The position numbers were made by a program, and so were the translations under genes. Positions 1-11,059 of a stretch of 64,000 bases of DNA are shown piece after piece (the first letter of the stretch is position 1; the number at the start of each line of letters is the position of its first letter). A model generated the notes under the pieces. It did no database searches, was not told where the DNA came from, and saw only the letters and a list, made by a program, of their open reading frames with translations. This stretch comes from Dastarcus helophoroides (lineage: Eukaryota > Arthropoda > Insecta > Coleoptera > Bothrideridae): positions 19,673,118 through 19,737,117 of the forward strand of contig CM053334.1 of the NCBI GenBank assembly GCA_028583605.1. The letters run 5' to 3'.

Positions 1-785
1 CTTGAAGATATGGACGCACTATAGTAGAGGTCACGCAGATCACAGAATACCGTGCAGATGTGCAGAATGAATCTAATAATAATAATAATCATGAACAATT
101 AATCCGAATTAGAATGAAACCTTGTTACTTATTAATTATTTCAATATTATTATCTAAATTAATTAGCTGCAACAGCGCTGTGGCCAAATTAATTCTTCTT
201 ATTGAATTAAATTGACTTCAATTTACCATGAACCACAACAACCACAACTTTAATAATGTTATAAATATCGGTAGAATACTATAAAATCGATAAAATAATT
301 TTAAATGGTTATAATGTTGTAATATCATCGCATTATTTGCTCAGTCAGCGAAGATTTTTGTAACTGAAGACGAAATTCAATAAATCAACACGTTCGGCGT
401 TATAATTCCCTGCACGCGAAAATCAGCAATTTCAAAAACAAAATTGAATGAGTCACGAGTCGTACGGCGTTCGTCAAAGCGTTGATAGAATAAATTTAGT
501 CAACGGTTCAAGCAATTTTTCATCCATCCATGTCTTCTCCCCCAAGGGCTGCTACATCTTAACAGAATTATTGATTTTTCCATCGAAATATGGCGTCTGC
601 CGACCTCTCAAAGAAATTTACGACAAAAAACCCGGGCCTTGGTACAAGATTAACGAAAATTTTTACCTGCTTTGACCCCAAACCATACCCCAAGCTCACG
701 CTTTATAAAAATCCGATTCAAAAGATAAAACCGTTACAGCTAGAAAAGGACGATCATTTGTTTATTTGCCCTCGATTCGATCTCT
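1..785. other. AT-rich upstream region, no gene supported
   Basis: No exon with convincing coding character is seen. Two short overlapping open frames (448-675 and 590-787) match no family I recognise, have no intron context, and look like chance frames. A TCAGT initiator-like string lies near 343 (GCTCAGTCAGCG), but nothing else supports a start site there. Confidence 0.4.
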
Positions 786-818
786 GATTGGTCGGGACTT
801 TTGGCGGGCTGCATTCAG
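785..818 (+). promoter_or_regulatory. Likely promoter of the HMGA-like gene
   Basis: A compact cluster of promoter-like motifs stands in GC-richer DNA than its surroundings. There is an inverted CCAAT box (ATTGG, 787-791), an E2F-like TTTTGGCGGG (799-808) and a TTCAG initiator-like string (814-818). A likely first exon ending in a strong splice donor follows at once. The E2F-like site would suit a proliferation-linked chromatin gene, which is an inference. Confidence 0.35.
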
Positions 819-875
819 CGACGCCGGTGGAACGCCAAGCAACCATGATACATAAACTCGCTTGCAGCTTCACCG
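814..875 (+). other. Candidate non-coding first exon (5' UTR) of the HMGA-like gene
   Basis: The stretch ends in a consensus donor, CACCG|GTGAGT (GT at 876-877). The nearest good acceptor before the HMGA start codon is a T-rich tract ending TTTACAG at 7429, which gives a first intron of about 6.5 kb. An ATG at 845 would open a short upstream frame that stops just after the junction. If real it is a uORF of about a dozen codons. The exon and its link to 7430 are inferred without transcript evidence. Confidence 0.35.
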
Positions 876-2339
876 GTGAGTCGATTTTATTTGTCTGGTA
901 AATATTTTTTTAAATTGTGCACAAATTTGCTAATATTCCGGCAAAATAATATTAAAATATTAGTTTTTTCGCTCGAATTTATCAGGGCATTGTCGAATTT
1001 TTCGGTCGAGCGGTATTTCCACAATAAATTCCGACGTAGGAAATTATTGAATTTCTCTTGACCATGGCCGCCTCGATTTCTGCAAGCTACCCAAGCTACG
1101 GCGTGTTGGCACTTTGAAAATTAATTTCGGTGATAGTACGCGGTGTTGGGTGGATGTTTTTGGCTGGAAATTTAGCAAATTTTTTGTTACATCGTTTGGT
1201 GCGTAGTTTACCCCTGTGTTCGTCGTATTATCAATGTAATTTATTTGGGTGTTGTCTAGAATTTTAATATTATATTATTTCGAACATGGCGCGCGCGGCG
1301 TGTAATACTTTTAAATGACGCCGAGTTCGTATTTGTTTTTAATGGGATATGGGGGGGCTTTATTTATTTATATTGTTGTTTGTGCATTCCTTGAACTTGT
1401 ATCCTCGAGTTTGTCCGATTTAATCGACACGATTGCGATGTATCGGTGCAAAAAGCCGCTCTTATTTATAGCGTCACTTTTATTTTTTTTAACTCGTTCT
1501 TGGCACTATCGCATTATCGGTTATTAAACTTTCTTTTTGTTGTGAGCGCTTTATTCTACGTAATTTGAGGTCATATTTTATTTTCGCAGTCGCATAATCA
1601 TTCAGTTATACCACGATATTGATTTTTGATTTGCATATTTGTTTTACAGCAAGATGTTTTTTAGCGCGCTATTTTAATCCTTGCATATACGATGGATCCG
1701 ATTGTTTTTTCAAGCTAATTACTAATAAGATACGTGTTTATTTTACAATTTTACGTCGATGCATTTTTCGTGTGGAATTTTAAGAATCAAAAACAAAATG
1801 GCCGCCAGCCATGTAAAAGCGCGCGAGTGAAAGTTACCCGCCTCAAGCTGATTCTACGTTACTTATATTTAATTATCGCCGGGTTTATGAACATTTTTCG
1901 CTTTTGGGGCTGATTGTTATTGATTAGGTCGCTAGCGTTGCCGAATTTGTAAAAATTTGGTCCTTGAAAAACGTTTTCCTAATTTGGCATTTTTACGCTA
2001 CGTCATCAGCCCGATGTTGTCGAGCTCGTGGAAATTTCTTTGCATTCGCGATATAATTTCTAGTTTTGCTGTTGATAGCAGCGGAAATAGTTAATTATTG
2101 GCAATATACGAACGCGAGTAAGGTCGTAAAGCCACAATTAGCAACGCCCCGCTGATAGTGAACAAGGATTCAGTCTAGGTTAGTCTGTGGATTCATCATA
2201 TTGACTCTGCGCCATCTGTCGTTGGCGTCACTATACACTTTCTAATTTTCTGGTGGCGGTGTTGCCGCGTCCATGCAAATATCGTTGCATACAAGATTTT
2301 TGACTTCCATTCTTTTATAGGTTTATTTCTAGGCGATAT
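876..2339. other. Start of the large first intron; several ATGGC(CGCC) strings
   Basis: No coding exon is supported. GCCAT/ATGGC strings, the core of YY1/Pho-type sites, recur at about 1063, 1286, 1798 and 1806, twice as ATGGCCGCC. The short open frame at 1315-1527 is hydrophobic and unrecognised, and I treat it as chance. Confidence 0.35.
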
Positions 2340-5300
2340 TGCCGAATTTTCAAATACCAGAAACTTTCAACGGTTTTTTTTTTGTCACATTAATGTTCGA
2401 TATTGAAAAGTTAAACATGTAATACCTGACAATTTGAAGTTTTAACTTTCAAAATTTCGACTTTTTTCCATCGTTTTTTTTTACAAACTTTAGATCGCTT
2501 TTGAAAACTGATTTGTTTTTTAATCGCGACATTTATTACAGTTTCGCTACTTTTTTAAAATTTTGCAAAGTTTCGTCCCACAAAATTTCAATTTTTTTGA
2601 TAATTTTAAGTTGTCTTCAATCGATATTTAGACTTTTCGAAAATTTTAACATTTTTGGCTTTTTTTTGAAAATATTTCAAAACTACAACTCTTTTTTTTA
2701 ATATTTCGCATTTTTTCCAAATTCGGGGAAAATTTTTGAAAACGTTGACTTGTCAAATTTTTGACTTTTGTATTTCAAAATATTTACTTTTCTTGAAATT
2801 CGTAATTTATTTGGAAATGTTAACTCTCTGAAATTTTCGATTTTTAATTTTTAAAATTTCAACTTTTTCCAAAATTTTTAGTTTTTAAAATTTCAACTTT
2901 TTCCAAAAGTTTTAATTTTTAAAATTTCAACTTTTTCCAAAAGTATTAATTTTTAAAATTTCAACTTTTTCCAAAATTTTTAGTTTTTAAAATTTCAACT
3001 TTTTCCAAAATTTTTAATTTTCAAAATTTCAGTTTTTTTGAAAATCTTTTAAATGTCAACTTTTTAAAATCTCGCATTTTTGTTTTTCAAATTTTAGCAA
3101 ATTTTTGAAAATGTTGACTTTCAAATTTTCTTTTTTTTTCAAAATTTGATTTTTTTGCAAACATTGACTTTTTTTTGGAAAATCGAGCACCTTTTTGAGG
3201 AAACTTGAACTTTCTATGAATATTTTGAAATTTCTGACTTCCTCAAAATTTCGACTTTTTTTTTCAAAATTTCGACGAAAATTATCAGAATTCTGATGTT
3301 TCTTCAATACTCAGACCTCTGGAAAGTTTTTTTTTTTAAATTTTGTGTGTAAACTTGAATTTTTCAAAGTTTAGGTAATTTCCCCCTCCCATCCCTTGGA
3401 GGTGAATTTTTAAATACTTGAACTTTCTATGAAGGTTTTTGAACCTTCTATCAAAATCTTGACTTTTCTATTGAAATTTTTTGACTTCCTCAAATTTCGA
3501 CTTTTTTTGAAAATTTCAAATTTTCGCCTTTTTTTCCCCAAAATATTTACATTTCTTGAAATTCGTAATTTGGAAATTTGAAAAATCTTCGAAATTTCAA
3601 CTTTTTTAAAATTTCGCATTTTTCTTTTTCGAATTTTAGGTAACTTGAAAATGTCGACTTTCAAATTTTTACTTTTTTTTCTAAAAATATTGATTTTTTG
3701 CAAATATTGTTTTTTTTTGGAAAATCTGATTTCTTTGTAGAAATTAGAACTTTTTTTTGGAAAATTTCGACCAAAATTATCAGAATTCTGGTGTTTTTTT
3801 AATACTCGGACTTCTGGAAAGTTTTTTTTCTTTTGAATTTTGTGTGAAAACTTGAATTTTTCAAAGTTTAGGTAATTCCCCCCTCCTGCCCCTTGAAGGT
3901 GAATTTTTAAATACTTGACCTTTCTATGAACTTTTCAAGTTTTTGAACTTTCTATCAAAATCTTGACTTTTATTGAAATTTTTGACTTCTTCAAAATTTC
4001 GATTTTTTTTGAAAATTTCAAATTTTCGCTTTTTTTTCCAAAGTATTTACATTTCTTGAATTTTGAAAATTCTTCAAAATTTCAACTTTTTAAAATGTCG
4101 CATTTTTCTTTTTGAAATTTTAGGAAACTTGAAAATGTCGACTTTCAAATTTTCACTTTTTTTCTAAAAAATATTAATTTTTTTGAAAATATTGAATCTT
4201 TTTTTGAAAATCTAACCTTTTTGTAGAAATTAGAACTTTTTTCTTTGGAAAATCCGCCACCTTTGTGTGAAAATTTGAACTTTCTATGAAAAATTTGAAA
4301 AATCTGACTTCCTCAAAATTTCGACTTTTTTTTTGAAATTTTGACTAAAATTATCTGAATGCTGATGTTTCTTCAATACTCAGACTTATGGAAAGTTTTT
4401 TTTTTGAATTTTTGTGTGAAATCATGGATTTTTTAAAGTTTAGGCAATTTCCTCCTCCTTTCCCTTGGAAGTGAATTTTTAAATACTTGAAGTTTCTATG
4501 AACATTTCAGGTTTTTGATGTTTCTATCAAAATCTTGACTTTTTATTGAAATGTTGGAGCTTCCTCAAAATTTCGACTTTTTTGAAAATTTCAAATTTTT
4601 GTTTTTTTTTTTTTCAAAATATTTACCTTTCTTGAAATTCGTAATTTTGGATTTTAAAAATTTTTCAAAATTTCAACTTTTTTCAAATTATAGCAAATTT
4701 TTGAAAATGTCGACTTTCAAATTTTCACTTTTTTCTAAAAAAATATTGATTTTTTTGCAAATATTGATTATTTTTGGAAAATCTAACCTTTTTGTAGAAA
4801 TTAAAACTTTTTTTTTTTTGAAAAATTCGCCACCTTTTTGTGGAAATTTGAACTTTTTATAAAAAATTTGAAATATCTGACTTCCCCAAAATTTCGACTT
4901 TTTTTTTTTGAAAATTTTGACCAAAATTATCAAAATTCTGATGTTTCTTCAATACTCAGACTTCTGGAAAGTTTTTTTTTGAATTTTTCAAAGTTTAGGT
5001 AATTTCCCCCTCCTCCCCTTGGAGGTGAATTTTTAAATACTTGAACTTTCTATGAATATTTCAAGTTTTTGAACTTTCTATCAAAATCTTGACTTTTTGT
5101 TGAAATCCTTGACTTCCTCAAAATTTCGACATTTTTGAAAATATCAAATTTTCGCTTTTTTCCAAAATATTTATATTTCTTGAAATTCGTAATTTGGAAA
5201 TTTGAAAATTCTTCAAAATTTCAACTTTTTCAAATTTTAGCAAATTTTTGAAAATGTTGACTTTCCAATTTTCACTTTTTTTCTAAAAAGATATTGATTT

Positions 5301-6700
5301 TTTTACAAATATTCATTTTTGTTTGAAAATCTAACCTTTTTGTAGAAATTAGAACTTTTTTTTTGGAAAATCCGCCACCTTTTTGTGGAAACGTAGAACT
5401 TTCTATGAAAATTTTGAAATTTTTAACTTCCTCAAAATTTCGACCAAAATTATCATAATTCTGATGTTTCTTTAATACTCAGACTTCTGGAAAGTTTTTT
5501 TTTGAATTTTTTCAAAGTTTAGGTAATTTCCCCCTCCTTCCTCTTGGAGGTGAATTTTTAAATACTTGAACTTTCTATGAACATTTCAAGTTTTTGAACT
5601 TTCTATCAAAATCTTGACTTTTTGTTGAACTCCTTGACTTCCTCAAAATTTCGACTTTTTTTGAAAATTTTAAATTTTCGCTTTTTTCCCAAAATATTTA
5701 CATTTCTTGAAATTCGTAATTTGGAAATTTGAAAATTCTTCAAAATTTCAACTTTTTCAAATTTTAGCAAATTTTTGAAAATGTTGACTTTCCAATTTTC
5801 ACTTTTTTTCTAAAAAGATATTGATTTTTTTACAAATATTCATTTTTGTTTGAAATCTAACCTTTTTGTAGAAATTAGAACTTTTTTTTGGGAAAATCCG
5901 CCACCTTTTTGTGGAAACGTAGAACTTTCTATGAAAATTTTAAAATTTTTAACTTCCTCAAAATTTCGACCAAAATTATCATAATTCTGATGTTTCTTCA
6001 ATACTCAGACTTCTGGAAAATTTTTTTTTTGAATTTTGCAAGGTTTATGTAATTTCCTCCTCCTCCCCTTGAAGGTGAATTTTTAAATACTTGAAATTGC
6101 TATGAACATTTCAAGTTTTTGAACTTTCTATCAAAATCTTGACTTTTTATTGAAACTTTTTGACTTCCCCAAAATTTAGACTTTTTTTGAAAATTTCAAA
6201 TTTTTGGCTTTTATTCCAAAATATTTACATTTCTTAAAATTTGGAAATTTGAAAATTCTTCAAAATTTCAACTTTTTAAAATTTCACATTTTTCTTTTTC
6301 AAATTTTAGGAAACTTGAAAATGTCGACTTTCAAATTTTCACTTTTTTTCTAAAAAAATATTGATTTTTTTTGAAAATATTGATTTTTTGGAAAACCTGT
6401 AACTTTTTTTGGAAAATCTAACCTTTTTGTAGAAATTTGAACTTTTTTTTGGAAAATCTAGCACCTTTTTGTGGAAACTGAACTTTCTATGAAATTTTTG
6501 ACTTCCTCAAAGTTTCGACATTTTTTGGAAATTTCGACTTTTTTTAAAAAAATTCGACCGAATTTTGATCTTTCTTCAATGCTCGGACTCGAAAATTTTA
6601 CTTTGTTTTTGAAATTTGGCGTGAAAACTTGAATTTTTCAAAAATTAGGTAAATTAACCCCCCTCCCCCACCCCCTTAGGGGACGAATTTTAACATACAC
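2340..6700. repeat. AT-rich higher-order tandem repeat in the intron
   Basis: About 4.3 kb of T-rich sequence is built from short variants of TCAAAATTTCGACTTTTT. A longer period is superimposed: a landmark reading TTTAGGTAATTTCCCCCTCC, followed by GGAGGTGAATTTTTAAATAC, recurs near 3373, 3873, 4447, 5002, 5525, 6050 and, degenerate, 6640. The spacing is 500-590 bp. The copies beginning near 5002 and 5525 are the most alike, which suggests recent unequal exchange. All open frames here are shadows of the repeat. Confidence 0.8.
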
Positions 6701-7429
6701 TGATGCAATTGACTTTTATTTATTGACAGGAGTTTTAAACACAAATTTTCATATTTTTAACTTTAAAAATGACGAAATTCCAAATAAAGTTTCATCACCC
6801 ATTTCACCCCTTTCGGGATAAATTTTCCATAATCATTCTGTGGTGCTCATCTGAGAAATTCCTGTGCAAAACTACATGTTTCTAGACTCGGTTTTGGGCT
6901 GTGGGTGGTCTGGTCATTCACTTGGTTAAAAATTTAATCATAAATTTCACCCCCTGAGGGATTGAATTGTCAAAAACGCTGATACAGCTGATTTTTATTT
7001 ATAATAGAAACCTAAACACCAGTTGTCATATTTTTAACTTGAGTATTTTGTATTTTTGGAATTTTCAACTTCATAATCGATCGAGATTTCCAAAAAATTG
7101 ATTTTCAGTATTTTTACACAATTTACCACTTTACTCAAAACTTCGAAGCCTTTCGTTTTCAATAAGCGCTTAAAGTCCGATCGTACTAATTAAAATTCCA
7201 ATACAAAATTCGATAATATTATCGAATTTTGTCTTGGTTTCCCCAAATTTCTTCTTTGACATTTCAAAAAAAACTCGAAATTCGATTTTTAATATAGTTT
7301 CGATTTCCTTCCCGAAATTTTAATATCTTAACGTCGACTTTTTCTCAAAATACATAAATAGGGCCCAATTCGCCCCCCGTCGCCCTTTTTTATGGACGTC
7401 GTAATTAATTATGATTTTTTTTTTTACAG

Positions 7430-7460
7430 TTTTCTAACCGGCTTTACCCAAAACTTGACA
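7430..7460 (+). other. 5' UTR segment and 3' splice site before the HMGA start codon
   Basis: A long T tract ending TTTACAG (to 7429) is a strong acceptor directly upstream of the coding ATG at 7461. It leaves a 31-nt leader in this exon and implies an upstream non-coding exon. Confidence 0.55.
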
Positions 7461-7978
7461 ATGTCTGACGACGCAACTCCAACCAAGAGAGGTCGCAAGG
7501 CCGCAGTCGAAAAAAATGACAAGGCCGCCGAATCCAAAAAAAGGACAAAAAAGGCAAGTTCTCCATTAAGCCACATATCGCCTTTGTTTCATGAAACGAT
7601 GGACTTGTCCATCGTTTGATGAAACGATGGACTTGTCCATCGTTTCATTTATAATGCAAATTAACCATCATTTCATTTGTAATGCAATTTAATGCATAAT
7701 TCCATCTGCTTGCAGGATACCAAAGACGACGCCAATGACGATGGCGCTGTTCCAGCGAAGAGAGGTCGTGGCAGACCAAAGGGTTCCACCAAGAAGAAGG
7801 CGGCAGCTAAGCCAAAAGGCAAAGGCACCGGTTAGTTGTCCTATTGTTGATGATATAACAAATTAATGTGTCACCTGTTTTAGGTCGCAGAGGTAGACCA
7901 AAGCGTGAAGAAACCAAGAATTCCGAAGAGGAAGACGGTGAAGAAAACGACGCCGGTGAGGAAGAAGATGACGAATAG
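7461..7978 (+). CDS. HMGA-like AT-hook chromatin protein (3 exons, 100 aa)
   Basis: Small nuclear DNA-binding protein of the HMGA (HMG-I/Y) type, expected to bind the minor groove of AT-rich DNA. Exons are 7461-7553, 7716-7830 and 7884-7978 (93+115+95 = 303 nt, TAG stop). Three AT-hook cores are visible: a weak KRGRK at residues 9-13, KRGRGRPKG near 46-54, and GRRGRPKRE near 70-78. A strongly acidic tail, rich in E/D, ends the protein. Length and layout match vertebrate HMGA1 (about 107 aa), although the insect and vertebrate proteins may have arisen separately. The first coding intron has a non-consensus GC donor (AAG|GCAAGT) and the second a GT donor. No frame breaks are present. The ATG opens the only frame compatible with both downstream exons. 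Alternative: another short AT-hook protein of the same general role. Confidence 0.85.
7594..7645. repeat. Two tandem perfect palindromes in HMGA intron 1
   Basis: AAACGATGGAC-TT-GTCCATCGTTT (11-bp arms, 2-nt loop) occurs at 7594-7617 and again at 7622-7645, a 28-bp period. Both lie inside the 162-bp intron that begins with the GC donor. Confidence 0.9.
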
Positions 7979-8287
7979 ATTCCTAAGCAGTCGGCATATT
8001 TTTCATTTCCAATTTTTCTCTCATATACCATCACCACTTCATTCGTTTAGAAAAAAAATCATTCCATTTCGTTCTTGTGCCATTCTTTCAAAAAAATTCA
8101 TTTAGTTCCATGTGTGTTTTTCATGTTTTCATTTCTTAACTGGTAATATGATGCCGATATAATTGTAAACAAATTTAGGTTTAGTTTTTGTGTGTATGAT
8201 ATTAAAGTTTAGATATTTATCTCTCTTTCCTTTAGACTAAACACTTCAATGTGTCTCAATTAGTAATGTAAAATTGTGAAAAATTAC

Positions 8288-8293
8288 AATAAA
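8288..8293 (+). terminator. Poly(A) signal of the HMGA-like gene
   Basis: AATAAA lies 310 bp past the stop codon, in AT-rich 3' UTR-like sequence. No better canonical hexamer was seen between the stop and this site. Confidence 0.5.
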
Positions 8294-8639
8294 CTACTTT
8301 AAAATAGAAGCACATTTTATTATCGGCTTCAGCTTTAATCAAAATATTTAGTAATCGATAGGACTGAAGTTCCAATTTTGGTCAAAAAAGCTTTGTACTA
8401 AACTAATGCATTAAAAATCAACATTTTTTTTTACCTAGTTACCGACAAAGATATAAAATAATGTATTTTAGTGCAATTAAACTCACGAACTTAATTTTTT
8501 TTTAAAATGAACTCTTCAATTGATGTACGACTTCAAAATTCGTCATTTAATATAAAAACTGCTTTAAAGCTTTGGTTTTTTTTTAACTCAAAAATTACAA
8601 CTATTTATAAAAATTTCAGTCAAGTTTTACATTTTTTTG

Positions 8640-9520
8640 AAAATTTAGTGTCTTGAAAGTTTGAATTTTTTTAAGATTTTATTCCAATTTAGGACTTCTT
8701 TTTTCAGAATTTGCTATTTTTTAAGATATTTGACCAAACTTTGAATGTTTATCAATATTTTTACTTTTTTAAAATATCGACTTCGATTTTTGAAAAGTTC
8801 GATCCTTTCAAAAATTTCGGCCTCATTTTGAAATTTCAGATATTTGAAGGTTTTTGAAAATGTCGGTGTTATTTTTGAAATTTCGACTTTATTGATAATT
8901 TCGCACAATTCCCCACTTATTTAAAAGTTTCGAATATTTTTTGAATATCCTGATTTTTCAAAATTCAATTTTTTGATTAAACCAAGAAAATTATTATTTA
9001 TTGATAATTTCGCACAATTCCCCACTTTTTTAAAAGTTTCGAATATTTTTGAATATCCTGATTTTTCAAAATTCCATTTTTTGATTCAACTTTAAGAAAA
9101 TTGTAACTTTTTTCATAATTTCGATTTTTTCAAACTTCCACTCTTTTTTTAAAGTGGAAATTTTAAAAAATTAAATGTCATACAAAATTAGGATTTAAAA
9201 AAAACTAACTTTTGAAAAATGTCAACATTTTAAAAAGATACCGTTGAAAGTCGATTTTTTTCAAAAAATTCAAGGATTTTGCTAAAATGAAGAAATTTTC
9301 AAAAAAACTTCGGGATTTTTGGAAATTTCAGATATTTGAATTTTTTCGAAAATTTCTGTTATTTTTGAAATTTCGACTTTATTGATAATTTCGCACAATT
9401 CCCCACTTTTTTAAAAGTTTCGAATTTTTTTGAATATCCTGATTTTTCAAAATTCCATTTTTTGGTTCAACTTGAAGAAAATTATAACTTTCACAAATTT
9501 CGATTTTTTCAAACTTCCAC
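8640..9520. repeat. AT-rich degenerate repeat region
   Basis: Low-complexity sequence of the TTTCGAAATTT kind. A block beginning TTATTGATAATTTCGCACAA recurs three times (near 8889, 8998 and 9378). The second and third copies also share the following segment ending in ATCCTGATTTTTCAAAATTC. No gene is seen between 8300 and 9760. Confidence 0.7.
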
Positions 9521-9758
9521 TATTTAAATAAGAAGCAAGCTTAATGAAATTAAAGAGAAATTGGGAGCAAGTAGAAGCAAATTTGTTAAAATTAATAGCA
9601 TTATTATTTAAAGTTGCATATTTTGACACTTCATGCATATTTTAAGCATTTTGAATGCATATTTCAAGCTTTTAATGTTGCATATAATCCGGTCTCTACT
9701 AATTACGTTTATTTTTTGTTCATATCTGTCTGTCATGTTATAACTAACTTAATATAAT

Positions 9759-10988
9759 GTATATGTTACGGCTAAAATGGATACTTGGTTAGTTTTGAAA
9801 ATAACCAGTTTGTTTTCAAAATAACTAACGAAGTTGCTATTTTGAAGGAATCAGCCGTTAATCGGCAGATAATCAGTCGATTGTTTAGAAACTAGCTAGT
9901 TAGTATGCAAACTATCTACTTATTATGGTTAAAATGGGGATTTTGAGTAAGTTTAATATAATAGCGGCTAGTTTTGATACTAAATGAAAATTTACAAAAT
10001 TTATTTTAGTCTCTATTAATACGAGTACTTTGGTATTTTAAATAGGTGAATTCACGAGCAAATTTCATTTCATAATAAATGTAAGCCAAATCCTCATTCT
10101 AAATATTCTAATTTATCATAAAAACAACAAATAAGTAATTATATTCTTTGCTTTGGAGACATTTACTGTTTGTTGAATTTTAATGTCGAATAGAATTGTC
10201 GAGTTTCCAAATTAAAGCAAGGGGTAGACTAATAAATAACTCTTATAGACTAAAAAAATACCGCAGGATTATCGTCATCCAAGAAATCGGAAACTTTTAA
10301 AAATTGTAAATTTAGTTCCGACAGCCAGTGAAGCTTAAACTGTCCAAAACCAGAAATATTTGCACAGAATACAGGACGAATAATTAAGAAATCGGAAATA
10401 TTCCAACCAAATTAGGACAGCTGATAGCCCTATCTTGAGCTGACAGCATTTACATTTCTTGTTATACACCTTTTGCTACGTTGGCATTTAACGTAATCTT
10501 GACTACTTCTTGATACTGAAGTATATTCAAATGTTGCTCGAAGTGTACTTTCCATATCTTTCATAGTTTCAATTGATAGCAATTTTTGAATATAAACGAA
10601 ATAATTGTTAACTTCCACATAACCTCACTCCTGCTATTTGAGATTCTAGTTTCCAGTTATTGCTTATCCGTTTAGTTAGTTTATGAACTAGCCAGTAAAC
10701 TTGCTATTTTGGGCAACTAAAACGTAGTAACCGTATTAGCTAATAGTACGAACTGTTAGTATACAAAGTTAAAAAGATATTTGGTTAATGTGAAAACAAT
10801 CACATAAAATGTATAAATAAACCAAAGCAAATAATTAGTTTGCATACTAACCCCAGGTAGCTTCTAAACTAGCAATTTAGCATCCGCTATTTTGTTGGTA
10901 AAGGCTGATTTCTTTAAAATAGCAGCTAATTTATTATGTTTGCAAACTAACTGGTTAGTTTTAAAACTAACCAAGCCGTAACATATAC
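9759..10988. mobile_element. Foldback / MITE-like element with long imperfect inverted ends
   Basis: The ends are mirror images, GTATATGTTACGGCT at 9759-9773 and AGCCGTAACATATAC at 10974-10988. Similarity continues inward for about 200 bp: GGTTAGTTTTGAAAATAACC, GCTATTTTGAAGGAATCAGC and TTAGTATGCAAACTA all have diverged partners in inverse order on the right. It is non-autonomous, with no transposase frame. A 62-codon minus-strand frame at 10430-10618 is unrecognised. The target duplication is obscured because the termini are palindromic; TA is possible. Confidence 0.65.
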
Positions 10989-11059
10989 AAAAAGGCACAC
11001 ACAAACAAAATCAAGTCGAATTGGTAAAGAACAAAACTAATAACGAATAAAAAAATCTC

